This document shows positions 48,047 to 59,812 of a stretch of DNA of 64,000 bases, piece after piece. This DNA comes from Acinetobacter gyllenbergii CIP 110306 = MTCC 11365. Its GTDB lineage: Bacteria > Pseudomonadota > Gammaproteobacteria > Pseudomonadales > Moraxellaceae. The DNA lies in assembly GCF_000413855.1 (NCBI RefSeq), contig NZ_ATGG01000025.1:57718-121717 (forward strand), written 5' to 3'. The notes under the pieces were generated by a model. It was not told the origin of the DNA. It ran no database searches and saw only the letters and a list, made by a program, of their open reading frames with translations. Both the position numbers and the translations under genes were made by a program. Within the stretch, counting starts at the first letter, position 1, and the number at the start of each line of letters is the position of its first letter.

Positions 48047-48922
48047 TTAAGCAGCCTGACGTTGTACGAACTGACGGATCAGTTCAGCAATTTTTTCTGG
48101 CTGACTCAATACCGCCCAATGGTTGGCATCGAGTTCAACATATTCAAATTTTTCTACCCATTTTGGCATCGATTCAGTAATGTACTCTGGACTGACAAAA
48201 GCATCGCGTTTTAACACAATTGCCTGTACAGGGCATTGTGCATAACGTTGACGTGGTTGAGTCAATGACGGAATAAAATTGGCACGATACAGGTTAATCC
48301 CATATTTACCATCTGCCACAATATTGGCATTCAATGGCAAATCTTTCTTCTTCTCTAAACCACTTAAAATCTTGCCCCATTTTTCAGGACTAAAGAACGT
48401 CCATACCGTTGGTGCAACAAGCGGTAAATGAAATGCACCGATATACCAAGATTTGGTCAGCATCTTCAATACATTGCTTGGAGCCGATTTAAATTTTTCA
48501 CGTAAATACAAAGATGCATGGTCTAAGCATGGTCCTGAAATAGTGGTATAAGACAATAAACGGCCTTTTAACTTAGGCTCAGTTGCAGATTCCCACGACT
48601 GCAAAGACCCCCAATCATGGGCTGCCATATGGAAATTACGGTTAGGTAAAACTTGATCCACCACTTCTTGCAAGTCTAATGATAAACGCGGCAAGCGGTA
48701 ATCCTTAATACGCTTAGGAATCGAAGAAAGTCCTGCTCCGCGCACATCATAAGTCACCACGTAATAATCATTGACCAGTTTTTCAATGATCGGCTCCCAG
48801 ACTTCCTGATTATCTGGATAGCCATGGACTAAAACCAAAGGCGTTTTTTGCTCATCTCCCCATGTTTTGACACACAGTGTTTGCTGATCCGATGTTGTGA
48901 CTGTTTTGATTTGTGCTTGCAT
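48047..48922 (-). CDS. Alpha/beta-fold hydrolase (epoxide hydrolase/haloalkane dehalogenase-like)
   Basis: A 291-residue cytosolic enzyme. The oxyanion motif HGYPDN is at 33-38. The nucleophile elbow AAHDWGS has Asp103 in place of Ser, the hallmark of epoxide hydrolases and haloalkane dehalogenases. The catalytic His is probably in LDANHWAVL near the C-terminus. A cap domain lies at about 130-220. The substrate is unknown. It stands alone, divergent from a hotdog thioesterase gene. Confidence 0.87.
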   Translation of the reverse strand: MQAQIKTVTTSDQQTLCVKTWGDEQKTPLVLVHGYPDNQEVWEPIIEKLVNDYYVVTYDVRGAGLSSIPKRIKDYRLPRLSLDLQEVVDQVLPNRNFHMAAHDWGSLQSWESATEPKLKGRLLSYTTISGPCLDHASLYLREKFKSAPSNVLKMLTKSWYIGAFHLPLVAPTVWTFFSPEKWGKILSGLEKKKDLPLNANIVADGKYGINLYRANFIPSLTQPRQRYAQCPVQAIVLKRDAFVSPEYITESMPKWVEKFEYVELDANHWAVLSQPEKIAELIRQFVQRQAA

Positions 48923-49035
48923 AATTTTTTCCCATTTTGTTTTCTATCGGCTGTTCATAAAACAGCCATTGCCAGCGATGCAATAAAAATGATACTTATG
49001 AAGTATGAATAGAGTTGCAAGAAAAAAAATTGACC

Positions 49036-49521
49036 ATGAAAGACTTTTTCAAAAAAATTCGCACCATTCCTGCGATTTCCAAATTTATGCTGAATCACTA
49101 TTCCCCTTATCGTGGTGCAGGAATCGCAATTGAAACCATCGATCTGGATGATTATTACATTCGTGTCAAAATGCCCCTGACTCGACGTAATCGTAATTTG
49201 GTGGGAACGCATTTTGGCGGTAGCCTATATTCAATGGTTGATCCCTTTTATATGCTGATTTTGATCCATCATTTGGGGCATAAATATATTGTTTGGGACA
49301 AAAGTGCCACGATTAACTTTCTTTCCCCTGGTCGTAACACCGTTTATGCCGAGATCAGGCTGAATGCGGATGAAATCACTGAAATTAAAAAACTAGCAGA
49401 AAATCATGAACCAGTTTTAAGGCATTACAGCTTGAATATTGTGGATGATGCAGGAACGCGCATCGCCGAAGTTGAAAAGGTACTGTATATCCGTCGCAAA
49501 AAACCTAAAGCCAGTTCTTAA
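49036..49521 (+). CDS. DUF4442 hotdog-fold thioesterase-like protein
   Basis: A 161-residue protein of the DUF4442/YiiD-like hotdog group. It has GAGIAIETIDLDDYYIRVKM, then the core NLVGTHFGGSLYSMVDPFYMLILI, and later VWDKSATINFLSPGRNTVYAEI. Hotdog proteins of this kind hydrolyse or bind acyl-CoA; the activity here is inferred. ATG 49036 is preferred to TTG 49015. Short, divergent from the alpha/beta hydrolase, possibly sharing its promoter region. Confidence 0.83.
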   Translation: MKDFFKKIRTIPAISKFMLNHYSPYRGAGIAIETIDLDDYYIRVKMPLTRRNRNLVGTHFGGSLYSMVDPFYMLILIHHLGHKYIVWDKSATINFLSPGRNTVYAEIRLNADEITEIKKLAENHEPVLRHYSLNIVDDAGTRIAEVEKVLYIRRKKPKASS

Positions 49522-49533
49522 AAACTTATTTCA

Positions 49534-49564
49534 ATAAAAATGCCTGCAATCAATTACAGGCATT
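49534..49564. terminator. Terminator between the hotdog gene and the glycine-zipper gene
   Basis: AATGCCTG-N10-CAGGCATT hairpin. On the minus strand it is followed by TTTTTATT, a good terminator for the glycine-zipper gene; it may also end the plus-strand gene. Confidence 0.8.
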
Positions 49565-49585
49565 CTTGAATCAGATCTGAAGAAA

Positions 49586-49945
49586 TTATCGTTTCTTCTC
49601 TTGAATGGCTGCACCAGCACCGCCGCCAATTGCACCACCGATTGCAGCGCCTGAGTCACCACCAAAGATGGCTTTCCCGACAACTGAGCCAATACCTGCA
49701 CCCACTGCGCTGCTTGTGGTTGAACTACTATTTCCACCTTTAGCATTCGCACCGACACCAGCACCTGCTGCTGCACCAACACCAGCACCGAGGCCACCAC
49801 CGACATGGTTACCAACGCCACCGCCCACAGCACCACCCAGTGCTGCGGCACCGATACGTTGATCAGATGCACTCATATTTTGACAGCCCGTAAACATCAC
49901 CGCCGATAACAGCAAAGTGGAAACTAAACCGATTGTTTTTTTCAT
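49586..49945 (-). CDS. Glycine-zipper lipoprotein (17-kDa antigen-like)
   Basis: 119 residues with a lipoprotein signal peptide (FTGC, Cys21). Two stretches of Gly/Ala-x3-Gly repeats follow (about 31-66 and 82-115), the glycine-zipper pattern of 17-kDa surface antigens and of YMGG proteins. They are separated by a Ser/Thr-rich linker. It closely resembles the 50748-51113 protein. Expected at the outer membrane, role unknown. Confidence 0.88.
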   Translation of the reverse strand: MKKTIGLVSTLLLSAVMFTGCQNMSASDQRIGAAALGGAVGGGVGNHVGGGLGAGVGAAAGAGVGANAKGGNSSSTTSSAVGAGIGSVVGKAIFGGDSGAAIGGAIGGGAGAAIQEKKR

Positions 49946-50197
49946 GACTATACTCACTACTCTTATGTTCTAACAAAAGCATAGTCTTCTTTTATGCGGA
50001 ATTTGATCACATTGTGTTATCACAATGTCCTAATCGATTGATATTTTGTAAAGGGTATTTTTTTGGGGTAACAACATAAAAAAAATAATAAGGAATTCTA
50101 GAATTTCCCATTTAGATAAATCTTCATGATTTCTTTGTTTATTTTTCTCATAAGCAGTCTGTTAATATTTTTAGTCACGATAAACCAAGGATAATTT

Positions 50198-50602
50198 ATG
50201 AAAAAGATAGTTTTTCTTTTTGTATTTATCTCATTTCTGTCGGGCTGTGCCGGTTCTCCAGTTGGAAACCTTATAACAAATCAACGTAATGAAACAATGC
50301 GAGATCGCATGCAATCATGGGTAGGTGCATCATCTGATGAGCTGATTACCTCATGGGGACCACCCTCTAATCAATCCAAATTATCGAATGGGTCTCATCT
50401 TATCGTCTATGAATCCTCATGGGATACGTATAGGAAAGGCGGCACTTACAGCTTCTATACCAATTATTGTGTACAAAAGTTTTTAATAGAGCGGAATATC
50501 GTAAGTAAATGGGGATTATCGGGTGGATGTAAACGTTATCCAAAAAATCCTAAGCTACTCCCTGCGACTACGGCGATACCAGAACCAACTTTAGCTGAAT
50601 AA
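50198..50602 (+). CDS. Small lipoprotein (BamE/SmpA-like pattern, unassigned)
   Basis: 134 residues; lipobox LSGC with Cys17. The mature region has MQSWVGASSDELITSWGPPS and later HLIVYESSWDTY, a pattern seen in short lipoproteins that resemble the BamE/SmpA fold, where helix-helix is followed by a strand with Gly-Pro-Pro. A conserved Cys pair (NYCVQKF, SGGCKRY) may bond. Exact function unknown. It sits between two glycine-zipper lipoproteins, which are on the other strand. Confidence 0.78.
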   Translation: MKKIVFLFVFISFLSGCAGSPVGNLITNQRNETMRDRMQSWVGASSDELITSWGPPSNQSKLSNGSHLIVYESSWDTYRKGGTYSFYTNYCVQKFLIERNIVSKWGLSGGCKRYPKNPKLLPATTAIPEPTLAE

Positions 50603-50631
50603 AAATCGTCATTTATAAGTTTAGCAATAAA

Positions 50632-50665
50632 GCTTTTCTCAGCGGTATTTTTTACTGAGAAAAGC
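50632..50665 (+). terminator. Long hairpin after the small lipoprotein gene
   Basis: GCTTTTCTCAG-N12-CTGAGAAAAGC is a perfect 11-bp stem about 30 bases after the stop. The T-run lies in the loop, not after the stem, so termination strength is uncertain. Confidence 0.45.
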
Positions 50666-50747
50666 CCATTTATATAATGAGATGATACAGATACTAATCA
50701 TCAGATAGCGTCCCTGACTTTAGTTTTGAATCAAACTCATAAACAGC

Positions 50748-51113
50748 TTAGTACTTGCCTTTTTTCTCGCCATAAGCAGAACCAGCACTACCACCCAGCG
50801 CACCACCCACTGCAGCACCTGAGTCTCCACCCAATACGGCACCACCAATCACGGCACCTAAACCAGCACCGATGGCACTGTTTCTGGTATTTTTACTATT
50901 CGAGCCTTTGGCATTCGCAGCAACACCAGCACCAAGTGCAGCACCTAGACCTGCGCCTAAATTACCGCCGACATGCTTACCGACAGCACCACCTGCACCA
51001 CCACCAATCGCAGCAGCACCAATACGCTTACTTTCAGGACTCGCATTTTGGCAACCAACAAATAGCGTGCTAGACATTAAAGCAACACCTGCAACCATCA
51101 TCATTTTTTTCAT
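50748..51113 (-). CDS. Glycine-zipper lipoprotein, paralogue of the 49586 gene
   Basis: 121 residues; lipobox FVGC with Cys21 and CQNASPESKRIGAAAIGGGAG after it, near-identical in layout to CQNMSASDQRIGAAALGGAVG of the other copy. Two glycine-zipper stretches (about 30-66 and 80-112) flank an Asn/Ser-rich linker. It ends in a short basic tail (GEKKGKY). Both paralogues share orientation and lie 0.8 kb apart. Confidence 0.88.
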   Translation of the reverse strand: MKKMMMVAGVALMSSTLFVGCQNASPESKRIGAAAIGGGAGGAVGKHVGGNLGAGLGAALGAGVAANAKGSNSKNTRNSAIGAGLGAVIGGAVLGGDSGAAVGGALGGSAGSAYGEKKGKY

Positions 51114-51233
51114 TAGAACTCTTCCTCTCCTCAGATGTGCATAGGATAGTATTGTTTAATGAACTGTTTACTTTGATTAAGTAATCAAATACTGAAGCTC
51201 TAATGTGTTTTTGTAACAACTGCTTCATTTTTC

Positions 51234-51263
51234 CACAAAAAAAGGCACCCGAAGGTGCCTTTT
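51234..51263 (-). terminator. Rho-independent terminator of rpoBC
   Basis: AAAAGGCACC-CGAA-GGTGCCTTTT with a long A-run on the left that reads as T on the minus strand. It lies 15 bases after the rpoC stop and closes the rplKAJL-rpoBC operon. Confidence 0.92.
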
Positions 51264-51277
51264 CTATTCGCTAGAAC

Positions 51278-54200
51278 TTAGAACTGGTCTGAGTTCAACG
51301 CTTGACTAAATGCTTGGTCAACTTCACTGAAATCGTTATGAAGTTCAAATTCAGCAGCTTCTGCTTCTTGGCGACGACGCTCCAAGTGGTAAGCAAGACC
51401 TGTACCGGCTGGGATCAAGCGACCCACAACAACGTTTTCTTTCAAGCCACGTAAATCATCTTCTTTACCTGTTACAGCCGCTTCAGTTAACACACGTGTG
51501 GTTTCCTGGAACGATGCCGCAGAGATGAACGAGTCAGTAGAAAGCGATGCTTTGGTAATACCCATCAATTGACGTTCAAACTTCGCAGGGAACTTGTTCT
51601 GAGCCAAGACAGCTTGGTTCTCTTGAACAACGCGGATGTAATCCACTTGCTCACCTTTGATGAAGCTTGTGTCACCGCCATCGGTGATATCAACTTTACG
51701 CAACATTTGACGTACAACAACTTCAATGTGCTTATCGTTGATTTTTACACCTTGGAGACGGTAAACGTCTTGAACTTCGTTCACGATATAGTTAGTTAAC
51801 GCAACTTCACCTTTCAAACGCAAGATGTCATGTGGGTTTTGTGGACCATCAGAAATCGTCTCGCCACGGTTCACATGCTCACCTTCGAACACGTTGATTT
51901 GACGCCATTTTGGAATCAATTCTTCGTAAATCTCAGAACCGTCATCTGGACTGATTACTAAACGGTTCTTACCTTTGGTCTCTTTACCAAAGCTAACAAC
52001 ACCTGATACTTCTGCAAGAATCGCATGTTCTTTCGGCTTACGTGCTTCGAACAAGTCAGCTACACGCGGAAGACCACCGGTAATATCACGAGTACGTGAA
52101 GTTTCTTGTGGTACACGACCAATGACGTCACCCACACCAATCGTTTCGCCATCACGGACAGTCACAATTGTGTTTTGTGGCAAGAAGTAGAACTGTTCGC
52201 CGCCATCGGTTGTATCCAACACGATTGCAGGACGTAAATCTTTACCAGAAGCAGGACGCGCTGTTACAGGCAAGATTTCAACAGTGGTCATACCTGTTGC
52301 ATCATCAGTTTTTGATGTTGCAGTTACGCCATCAGCGATCTGACTGAAACGCGCTTTACCAGCAACTTCTGTAACCAATGGATGTGTATGTGGATCCCAA
52401 GTCGCTACGATACCGCCAGCTTCTACAGCTTCACCATCTTTCAACAAGATGCTTGCACCATAAGGAAGTTTATAACGCTCACGCTCACGACCTAAGTCAT
52501 CCGCAATACCAATTTCACCTGAACGTGAAACAGAAACCAAGTGACCTTTAGCATGTTGTACAGTTTTCACGTTGTGGAAACGTACAGTACCTTTGTTACG
52601 GACTTGAACACTGTTTGCAGCAGACGTTCGGCTCGCAGCACCACCGACGTGGAAGGTACGCATTGTTAACTGTGTACCCGGTTCACCAATTGACTGTGCA
52701 GCCATTACACCAACAGATTCACCTGGGTTCACCAAGTGACCACGTGCAAGGTCACGACCGTAACATTTCGCACAAACGCCGAATGCAGATTCACATGCGA
52801 TAACTGAACGGACTTTAACTTCATCGACACCCGCTTCTTCAAGCTGAGCAGCAATTTTCTCGTCAATTAAGGTACCACGTGGAAGAACCACTTCATCATC
52901 AGATGCACGACGTACGTCTTCAGCAGTTACACGACCCAATACGCGATCGCGTAATGGTTCGATTACGTCACCACCTTGAATGAATGGAGTCATCACCAAG
53001 CCGCCAGCTGTACCACAGTCAGACTCAGTAATCACTAAATCTTGTGCTACGTCTACAAGACGACGTGTTAAGTAACCCGAGTTCGCAGTTTTCAATGCGG
53101 TATCGGCCAAACCTTTACGCGCACCGTGTGTCGAGATGAAGTACTGAAGTACCGTCAAACCTTCACGGAAGTTCGCTTTAATTGGGGTCTCAATGATCGA
53201 GCCATCCGGCTTCGCCATCAAACCACGCATACCCGCAAGCTGACGAATCTGCGCCGCACTACCACGGGCACCCGAGTCAGACATCATGTAAATCGAGTTG
53301 AATGATTTCTGCTTCTCGTCTTCACCTTGTTTGTTTTTCACAAGGGTATAAGACAAGTTGTCCATCATCGCTTTCGCAACTTGGTCGTTGGTACGCGCCC
53401 AAATATCGACAACTTTGTTATAACGTTCGCCCGCAGTTACGAAACCTTGCTCAAACTGTTGTTCGATTTCACGAACTTCGGTTTCAGCTTTATCGATAAT
53501 CGTATGCTTGGTTGGTGGAATCAACATGTCTTCCATACCAACAGATACACCTGAACGCGTCGCTTGACGGAAGCCCAAATACATCAATTGGTCAGCGAAG
53601 ATAACCGTATCTTTCAAACCAAGTTTACGGTAGCAAGAGTTGATTAACTTCGAAATGTTTTTCTTGGTCATCTCAAGGTTGATCGATTCAAAGCTTAAAC
53701 CTTGTGGAACAACTTCCCACAACAAGCAGCGACCTGGTGTTGTATCAACAATAATGGTTTGCTTTTCGCGTTGACCATTTTCATCAATCACTGTTTGGTG
53801 TACACGTACTTTCACGCGTGCATGAATTGCAACTTTACCCGTTGCTAAAGCACGGTTAACTTCGTGAGTATCTGCAAACACCATGCCTTCACCTTTGGCA
53901 TTTACCGCATCACGCGTGATGTAGTAAAGACCCAAGACCACGTCCTGAGAAGGAACGATGATTGGCTCACCGTTTGCAGGTGACAAGATGTTGTTGGTCG
54001 ACATCATCAACGCACGCGCTTCAAGCTGTGCTTCCAATGTCAATGGAACGTGTACCGCCATTTGGTCACCATCGAAGTCGGCGTTAAACGCAGCACAGAC
54101 GAGTGGGTGAAGACGGATCGCCTTACCTTCGATCAGAATAGGTTCAAATGCTTGAAGACCTAGACGGTGAAGTGTTGGCGCACGGTTCAACATCACTGGA

Positions 54201-55471
54201 TGTTGACGAATCACAGAAGCAAGAACGTCCCAAACTTCCGGCGTCTCGCGCTCAACCATTTTCTTCGCAGCTTTAATGGTTGTTGCTTGGCCAGAGGCTT
54301 GTAGTTTCGCGAAAATGAATGGCTTGAACAATTCAAGTGCCATTTTCTTCGGAAGACCACATTGGTGAAGACGTAAAGTAGGACCAACGGTAATAACCGA
54401 ACGACCAGAATAGTCAACACGCTTACCGAGCAAGTTTTGACGGAAACGACCTTGTTTACCTTTGATCATATCTGCCAAAGATTTCAATGGACGTTTGTTC
54501 GAACCTGTAATCGCACGACCACGACGACCGTTATCAAGCAACGCATCAACAGACTCTTGTAACATACGTTTTTCGTTACGTACGATGATGTCTGGCGCAG
54601 CAAGGTCAAGAAGACGCTTCAAACGGTTGTTACGGTTGATCACACGACGATATAAATCGTTCAAGTCTGAAGTCGCGAAACGACCACCTTCAAGTGGTAC
54701 AAGCGGACGTAAGTCTGGTGGAAGTACTGGCAGTACATTCATCACCATCCATTCAGGCTTGTTGTTCGAATCTTTGAAAGCTTCCATCAATTTCAAACGC
54801 TTAGACGCTTTTTTAAGTTTCGTCTCAGAGGTTGTTTGTGGAATTTCTTCACGTAAACGTGCAATCTCGGCTTCAAGATCGATATCTTTTAATAAATCCT
54901 GAACAGCTTCTGCACCCATTTTCGCAGTGAATTCATCACCGTGTTCTTCAAGTGCATTGTAGTATTCTTCGTCTGTTAAAAGCTGATACTTTTCAAACGG
55001 AGTCATACCAGGATCAGTAACAACATAAGATTCGAAATACAATACGCGCTCGATATCACGTAATGTCATATCAAGAAGTAAACCGATACGGCTCGGTAAT
55101 GATTTCAAGAACCAGATGTGTGCAACTGGAGACGCAAGCTCGATGTGACCCATACGTTCACGACGAACTTTCGCAGTTGTTACTTCAACGCCACATTTTT
55201 CACAAATGACGCCTTTGTATTTCATACGCTTGTATTTACCACACAAGCATTCGTAATCTTTTACTGGACCAAAGATTTTGGCACAGAACAAACCGTCACG
55301 TTCAGGTTTAAAAGTACGGTAGTTAATGGTTTCAGGCTTTTTAACTTCACCGTGAGACCATGACTTAATCATCTCTGGTGACGCAAGACCAATACGGATA
55401 CGGTCAAATTCAATAGGTGCATGACCTTCTGAATCCGTTTTCTTACGCATGATATCGAGCAAGTCTTTCAA
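51278..55471 (-). CDS. rpoC: RNA polymerase subunit beta'
   Basis: 1397 residues, full proteobacterial length. Seen in order: zinc finger 1 ([22 protein letters not shown], cysteines near 70-90), the rudder/clamp region, and the catalytic Mg-binding [12 protein letters not shown] near 460-470. The bridge helix region ([17 protein letters not shown]) and a second zinc site (CGTAGG...[13 protein letters not shown]) follow. The C-terminus reads ALNSDQF. The start is TTG at 55471 preceded by GGAG; the protein [16 protein letters not shown] matches Acinetobacter RpoC. rpoB precedes by 140 bases that contain a palindromic repeat element. Confidence 0.98.
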   Translation of the reverse strand: MKDLLDIMRKKTDSEGHAPIEFDRIRIGLASPEMIKSWSHGEVKKPETINYRTFKPERDGLFCAKIFGPVKDYECLCGKYKRMKYKGVICEKCGVEVTTAKVRRERMGHIELASPVAHIWFLKSLPSRIGLLLDMTLRDIERVLYFESYVVTDPGMTPFEKYQLLTDEEYYNALEEHGDEFTAKMGAEAVQDLLKDIDLEAEIARLREEIPQTTSETKLKKASKRLKLMEAFKDSNNKPEWMVMNVLPVLPPDLRPLVPLEGGRFATSDLNDLYRRVINRNNRLKRLLDLAAPDIIVRNEKRMLQESVDALLDNGRRGRAITGSNKRPLKSLADMIKGKQGRFRQNLLGKRVDYSGRSVITVGPTLRLHQCGLPKKMALELFKPFIFAKLQASGQATTIKAAKKMVERETPEVWDVLASVIRQHPVMLNRAPTLHRLGLQAFEPILIEGKAIRLHPLVCAAFNADFDGDQMAVHVPLTLEAQLEARALMMSTNNILSPANGEPIIVPSQDVVLGLYYITRDAVNAKGEGMVFADTHEVNRALATGKVAIHARVKVRVHQTVIDENGQREKQTIIVDTTPGRCLLWEVVPQGLSFESINLEMTKKNISKLINSCYRKLGLKDTVIFADQLMYLGFRQATRSGVSVGMEDMLIPPTKHTIIDKAETEVREIEQQFEQGFVTAGERYNKVVDIWARTNDQVAKAMMDNLSYTLVKNKQGEDEKQKSFNSIYMMSDSGARGSAAQIRQLAGMRGLMAKPDGSIIETPIKANFREGLTVLQYFISTHGARKGLADTALKTANSGYLTRRLVDVAQDLVITESDCGTAGGLVMTPFIQGGDVIEPLRDRVLGRVTAEDVRRASDDEVVLPRGTLIDEKIAAQLEEAGVDEVKVRSVIACESAFGVCAKCYGRDLARGHLVNPGESVGVMAAQSIGEPGTQLTMRTFHVGGAASRTSAANSVQVRNKGTVRFHNVKTVQHAKGHLVSVSRSGEIGIADDLGRERERYKLPYGASILLKDGEAVEAGGIVATWDPHTHPLVTEVAGKARFSQIADGVTATSKTDDATGMTTVEILPVTARPASGKDLRPAIVLDTTDGGEQFYFLPQNTIVTVRDGETIGVGDVIGRVPQETSRTRDITGGLPRVADLFEARKPKEHAILAEVSGVVSFGKETKGKNRLVISPDDGSEIYEELIPKWRQINVFEGEHVNRGETISDGPQNPHDILRLKGEVALTNYIVNEVQDVYRLQGVKINDKHIEVVVRQMLRKVDITDGGDTSFIKGEQVDYIRVVQENQAVLAQNKFPAKFERQLMGITKASLSTDSFISAASFQETTRVLTEAAVTGKEDDLRGLKENVVVGRLIPAGTGLAYHLERRRQEAEAAEFELHNDFSEVDQAFSQALNSDQF

Positions 55472-55544
55472 TTTTTTTCTCCGTGTGTCGAGGAGCTAAG
55501 CTCACCCGACTGGGTCACAAATATTGTTTTTACTGAAATTTGGG

Positions 55545-55609
55545 AATCTCGAATCCCCCTTTCAAGGGGGACCTCCCCCCTCTTTCTCAAAGAGGGGTTG
55601 GAGGAGATT
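55545..55609. repeat. 65-bp palindromic G/C-rich repeat element in the rpoB-rpoC gap
   Basis: AATCTC at 55545 and GAGATT at 55604 form short terminal inverted repeats. Inside are CCCCC-TTTCAA-GGGGG (55555-55570) and CCCCTCTTT-CTC-AAAGAGGGG (55577-55597), followed by TTGGAGGAG. The element differs sharply from the A/T-rich surroundings. It resembles, in the opposite orientation, the element at 61133-61210. It looks like a REP/MITE-type intergenic repeat inserted in the operon. Confidence 0.78.
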
Positions 55610-55611
55610 TT

Positions 55612-58600
55612 TTAGTCACCATTTTTCAGTTCAATGTTGATACCTAAAGAACGGATCTCTTTGGTCAATACGTTGAACGATTCAGGCATACCCGGATCCA
55701 TATAATGGTTACCATCTACAATGTTCTTATAGATGCGTGTACGGCCTTCGACGTCATCCGACTTCACAGTAAGCATTTCTTGGAGAGTATATGCTGCACC
55801 GTATGCTTCAAGTGCCCATACTTCCATCTCACCGAAACGCTGACCACCGAATTGTGCTTTACCACCAAGCGGCTGTTGAGTCACAAGTGAGTAAGAACCC
55901 GTTGAACGCGCATGCATCTTGTCATCAACCAAGTGGTTCAATTTGAGCATGTACATGTAACCTACAGTTACAGGACGGTCAAACTGTTCACCTGTACGTC
56001 CGTCAAACAATACTGTTTGACCCGTACGTGAGATGTCAGCAAGTTCAAGCAAGTCTTTGATCTGGCTTTCTTCAGCGCCATCAAATACAGGTGTTGCCAA
56101 TGGAACACCAGCACGTAAGTTGCCTGAAAGTGCCAAGATTTCTGCGTCAGTCAAGCTATCAAGCTCTTCCTGCTCACCACCAACCTTGTTATAAATCTTG
56201 TCTAAGAAGTCACGTAGTTCTAACACTGTACGCTGTTCTTTCAACATTTTTTCGAGTTTGTCACCCAGACCTTTGGCCGCCATACCCAAGTGAGTCTCAA
56301 GAATCTGACCCACGTTCATACGTGACGGTACACCCAATGGGTTCAATACGATGTCGACTGGTACACCATTGGCATCATGCGGCATGTCTTCAACTGGTAA
56401 GATGTTAGATACAACACCCTTGTTACCGTGACGACCCGCCATCTTATCACCAGGCTGGATACGACGTTTAACAGCAAGGTAAACCTTAACAACTTTCAAT
56501 ACGCCCGTTGTTAATTCATCACCTGTAGAAAGTTTGCGTTTCTTCTCAGCAAACTTCTCGTCAATCTCGTAGCTCTTCTCTTTCAAGAATACTTGAATTT
56601 GAGTTAAACGCTCTGCGATTGCTTCATCAGTCGGTTGGATTTCTAGTAAATCAACCAGCTCTAAACCGGACAATACGTCTTCAGAAAGCTTATCACCACG
56701 TTTGGTTGAACCACCACCGTTAGACTCTTGACCTTTCAACAAACGAACAATACGTTCACGTGCTGCTTCTTCGAAGATTTTGTATTCTTCTTTCAAGTCT
56801 TTACGGTATGCATCCAGCTGAGCTTTCTCAATTGCTTGAGCACGTTCATCTTTTTCCAAACCATCACGAGTGAAGACTTGAACGTCAATCACCGTACCTT
56901 TAGTACCAGACGGAACACGTAAAGACGAGTCTTTTACGTCAGCCGCTTTTTCACCAAAGATTGCGCGAAGTAATTTTTCTTCAGGCGTTAACTGAGTTTC
57001 ACCTTTAGGCGTTACCTTACCAACAAGGATGTCACCTGCAGTCACTTCAGCACCGATATAAACAATACCTGACTCATCCAATTTAGACAGTGCAGCTTCA
57101 CCTACGTTAGGAATATCGGCAGTAATTTCTTCTGCACCTAACTTGGTATCACGCGCTACACATGACAATTCTTGAATGTGAATCGACGTTAAACGGTCTT
57201 CTTGAAGAACACGCTCAGAAAGTAAGATCGAGTCTTCGTAGTTATAACCGTTCCATGTCATGAACGCGACGCGCATGTTTTGACCTAGCGCAAGTTCACC
57301 CATGTCAGTCGATGGACCATCAGCCAAGATATCACCACGAGCAACTTTGTCGCCCAAGTTCACGATGACATTTTGGTTAATACATGTATTTTGGTTTGAA
57401 CGTGTATATTTGATCAGGTTATAGATATCTACACCTGCTTCACCCGCAATCATTTCATCTTCGTTGACACGAATCACGATACGAGATGCATCTACATATT
57501 CAATCGCACCACCACGGTCAGCGATCACACATACACCTGAGTCACGTGCTACGTTTGCTTCCATACCCGTACCAACAAGCGGCTTGTCAGCACGTAAGGT
57601 AGGAACAGCCTGACGTTGCATGTTTGAACCCATCAATGCACGGTTCGCATCATCGTGTTCAAGGAATGGAATCAATGACGCTGCGACAGATACAACCTGT
57701 TGCGCAGAAACGTCCATATGGGTTACGCGCTCAGGCGACATACGAACGAAGTCACCTTGATGACGTACAGAAACCATTTCTTCAGTTAACGTACCATCTT
57801 TATCCACTGCAGAATCGGCCTGTGCAATGACAGTACCTACTTCTTCAATTGCAGATAAGTATTCAACTTCATCAGTTACACGACCATCAACAACTTTACG
57901 GTATGGTGTTTCCAAGAAACCGAAGTCATTCGCTTTTGCATAAACAGAAAGCGAGTTGATCAAACCAATGTTTGGACCTTCAGGCGTTTCAATTGGACAA
58001 ACACGACCATAGTGAGTTTGATGTACGTCACGTACTTCGAAGCCTGCGCGTTCACGTGTCAAACCACCAGGACCAAGCGCAGATACACGACGTTTGTGTG
58101 TAATCTCAGACAATGGATTGTTTTGGTCCATGAACTGAGACAACTGGCTTGAACCAAAGAATTCTTTGATTGCAGCAGCAACTGGTTTTGCGTTGATTAA
58201 ATCTTGTGGAGACAAGTTATCAGTTTCTGCTTGGCTTAAACGCTCTTTAACAGCACGTTCAACACGAACTAAACCAACACGGAATTGGTTTTCAGTCATT
58301 TCACCAACAGAACGTACACGACGGTTACCCAAGTGATCGATATCGTCGACTTCACCTTTACCGTTACGGATTTCAACCAATGTACGCAGTACATCGATGA
58401 TATCTTCGTGCGACAAAATACCTTCAACTTCGCGTGACTTCTGATCCGTACCCACTTCGTAAGGACGACCCAAACGACGGTTGAACTTCATACGACCTAC
58501 TGGAGAAAGGTCATAGCGCTCAGAAGAGAAGAACAAGTTGTTGAATAAGTTTTCAGCAGCTTCTTTTGTTGGCGGCTCGCCTGGACGCATTACTTTATAG

Positions 58601-59700
58601 ATTTCAACAAGCGCTTCTTCACGGCCTGTAGTTGTATCTGCACGTAATGTATCTGCAACGAAAGAACCACGATCAATGTCGTTAGTGAATAGGATGTTAA
58701 ATTGTTTAACACCACCTTCTGCCAACTTCACCAAAGTTTCATGGCTAAGCACGGTATTTGCAGGAATCACATCACCGCTTTTCAGAGTGATATCTTCAGC
58801 TGTAATACGCTCATATAAATATTCATCAGGTACAGAAAGCTTCGCTAAGTTCGCAGCTTCCATTTGACGTACGTGACGTGCATTAATACGTTTACCTTGT
58901 TCAACGATCGCTTTACCATCGTTGTCCAAGATATCAAATTGCGCCATTTCACCACGTAAGCGGTCTGGAACGAGGTCAATCTGATAGCTACCCATATCAA
59001 GATATACAGGTACTTTTTCGTAGAACAAATTCAAGATTTGTTCATTGCTGTAATTCAAGGCACGTAGAACTACCGTTGCAAGCAACTTACGACGACGGTC
59101 AATACGTACAAAGACTAAATCTTTGGCATCAAATTCAAAATCTAACCATGAACCACGGTAAGGGATAATACGTGCTGAATACAACACTTTACCGCTTGAG
59201 TGGGTTTTACCCTTGTCATGGTCAAAGAATACGCCTGGTGAACGGTGTAATTGAGATACGATTACACGCTCAGTACCGTTAATAACGAAAGTACCGTTAT
59301 CGGTCATGAGTGGCATTTCACCCATGTAGACTTCTTGTTCACGAACGTCTTTAATTGATTTCGTTTCACGATCTTTGATGATCAAACGAATTTTTACGCG
59401 CATTGGTGCTGCATAAGTTGAACCACGTAAAATACATTCACGTACGTCGAACTCAGGCTTACCAAGGCTATACTCAACAAATTCTAAAGCAGCATTGCCA
59501 GAATAACTTTCAATAGGAAAAACTGAACGAAATGCGGCTTGGAGACCGATATCTTCGCGATTTTTTGGAGTTTTACCGCCTTGTAAGAATGTACGGTACG
59601 AATCGACCTGAATCGAAAGTAAGTACGGTGCTTCCATTACGTGGGGCAATTTACCAAAATTCTTACGGATCCGTTTCTTTTCGGTATATGAGTATGCCAT
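55612..59700 (-). CDS. rpoB: RNA polymerase subunit beta
   Basis: 1362 residues, matching Acinetobacter RpoB. Seen: N-terminal [16 protein letters not shown], the rifampicin region with [26 protein letters not shown] (wild-type-like; no resistance change visible at the usual sites) and [14 protein letters not shown]. Later come [21 protein letters not shown], the active-site loop [15 protein letters not shown] and C-terminal [24 protein letters not shown]. It is followed by a repeat element and rpoC. The upstream gap to rplL holds attenuator-like structures. Confidence 0.98.
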   Translation of the reverse strand: MAYSYTEKKRIRKNFGKLPHVMEAPYLLSIQVDSYRTFLQGGKTPKNREDIGLQAAFRSVFPIESYSGNAALEFVEYSLGKPEFDVRECILRGSTYAAPMRVKIRLIIKDRETKSIKDVREQEVYMGEMPLMTDNGTFVINGTERVIVSQLHRSPGVFFDHDKGKTHSSGKVLYSARIIPYRGSWLDFEFDAKDLVFVRIDRRRKLLATVVLRALNYSNEQILNLFYEKVPVYLDMGSYQIDLVPDRLRGEMAQFDILDNDGKAIVEQGKRINARHVRQMEAANLAKLSVPDEYLYERITAEDITLKSGDVIPANTVLSHETLVKLAEGGVKQFNILFTNDIDRGSFVADTLRADTTTGREEALVEIYKVMRPGEPPTKEAAENLFNNLFFSSERYDLSPVGRMKFNRRLGRPYEVGTDQKSREVEGILSHEDIIDVLRTLVEIRNGKGEVDDIDHLGNRRVRSVGEMTENQFRVGLVRVERAVKERLSQAETDNLSPQDLINAKPVAAAIKEFFGSSQLSQFMDQNNPLSEITHKRRVSALGPGGLTRERAGFEVRDVHQTHYGRVCPIETPEGPNIGLINSLSVYAKANDFGFLETPYRKVVDGRVTDEVEYLSAIEEVGTVIAQADSAVDKDGTLTEEMVSVRHQGDFVRMSPERVTHMDVSAQQVVSVAASLIPFLEHDDANRALMGSNMQRQAVPTLRADKPLVGTGMEANVARDSGVCVIADRGGAIEYVDASRIVIRVNEDEMIAGEAGVDIYNLIKYTRSNQNTCINQNVIVNLGDKVARGDILADGPSTDMGELALGQNMRVAFMTWNGYNYEDSILLSERVLQEDRLTSIHIQELSCVARDTKLGAEEITADIPNVGEAALSKLDESGIVYIGAEVTAGDILVGKVTPKGETQLTPEEKLLRAIFGEKAADVKDSSLRVPSGTKGTVIDVQVFTRDGLEKDERAQAIEKAQLDAYRKDLKEEYKIFEEAARERIVRLLKGQESNGGGSTKRGDKLSEDVLSGLELVDLLEIQPTDEAIAERLTQIQVFLKEKSYEIDEKFAEKKRKLSTGDELTTGVLKVVKVYLAVKRRIQPGDKMAGRHGNKGVVSNILPVEDMPHDANGVPVDIVLNPLGVPSRMNVGQILETHLGMAAKGLGDKLEKMLKEQRTVLELRDFLDKIYNKVGGEQEELDSLTDAEILALSGNLRAGVPLATPVFDGAEESQIKDLLELADISRTGQTVLFDGRTGEQFDRPVTVGYMYMLKLNHLVDDKMHARSTGSYSLVTQQPLGGKAQFGGQRFGEMEVWALEAYGAAYTLQEMLTVKSDDVEGRTRIYKNIVDGNHYMDPGMPESFNVLTKEIRSLGINIELKNGD

Positions 59701-59812
59701 CTGGAGTCCTCGGAAAGTAAACTAAACCCGCCTGCAGAACGGGTCTAGAAGGAATGACGCAGGCCGATATGGCCACCACTGTTTACAAATGCTGCAATTT
59801 TTAGTGGTATTA

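Noticed and set aside
54462..54902. 146-codon plus-strand frame inside rpoC
   Set aside because: Antisense to the most conserved part of rpoC; basic Arg/Ser-rich shadow translation.
57900..58250. Rifampicin-resistance change in rpoB
   Set aside because: The cluster reads [26 protein letters not shown], which matches the wild-type pattern at the usual resistance positions.
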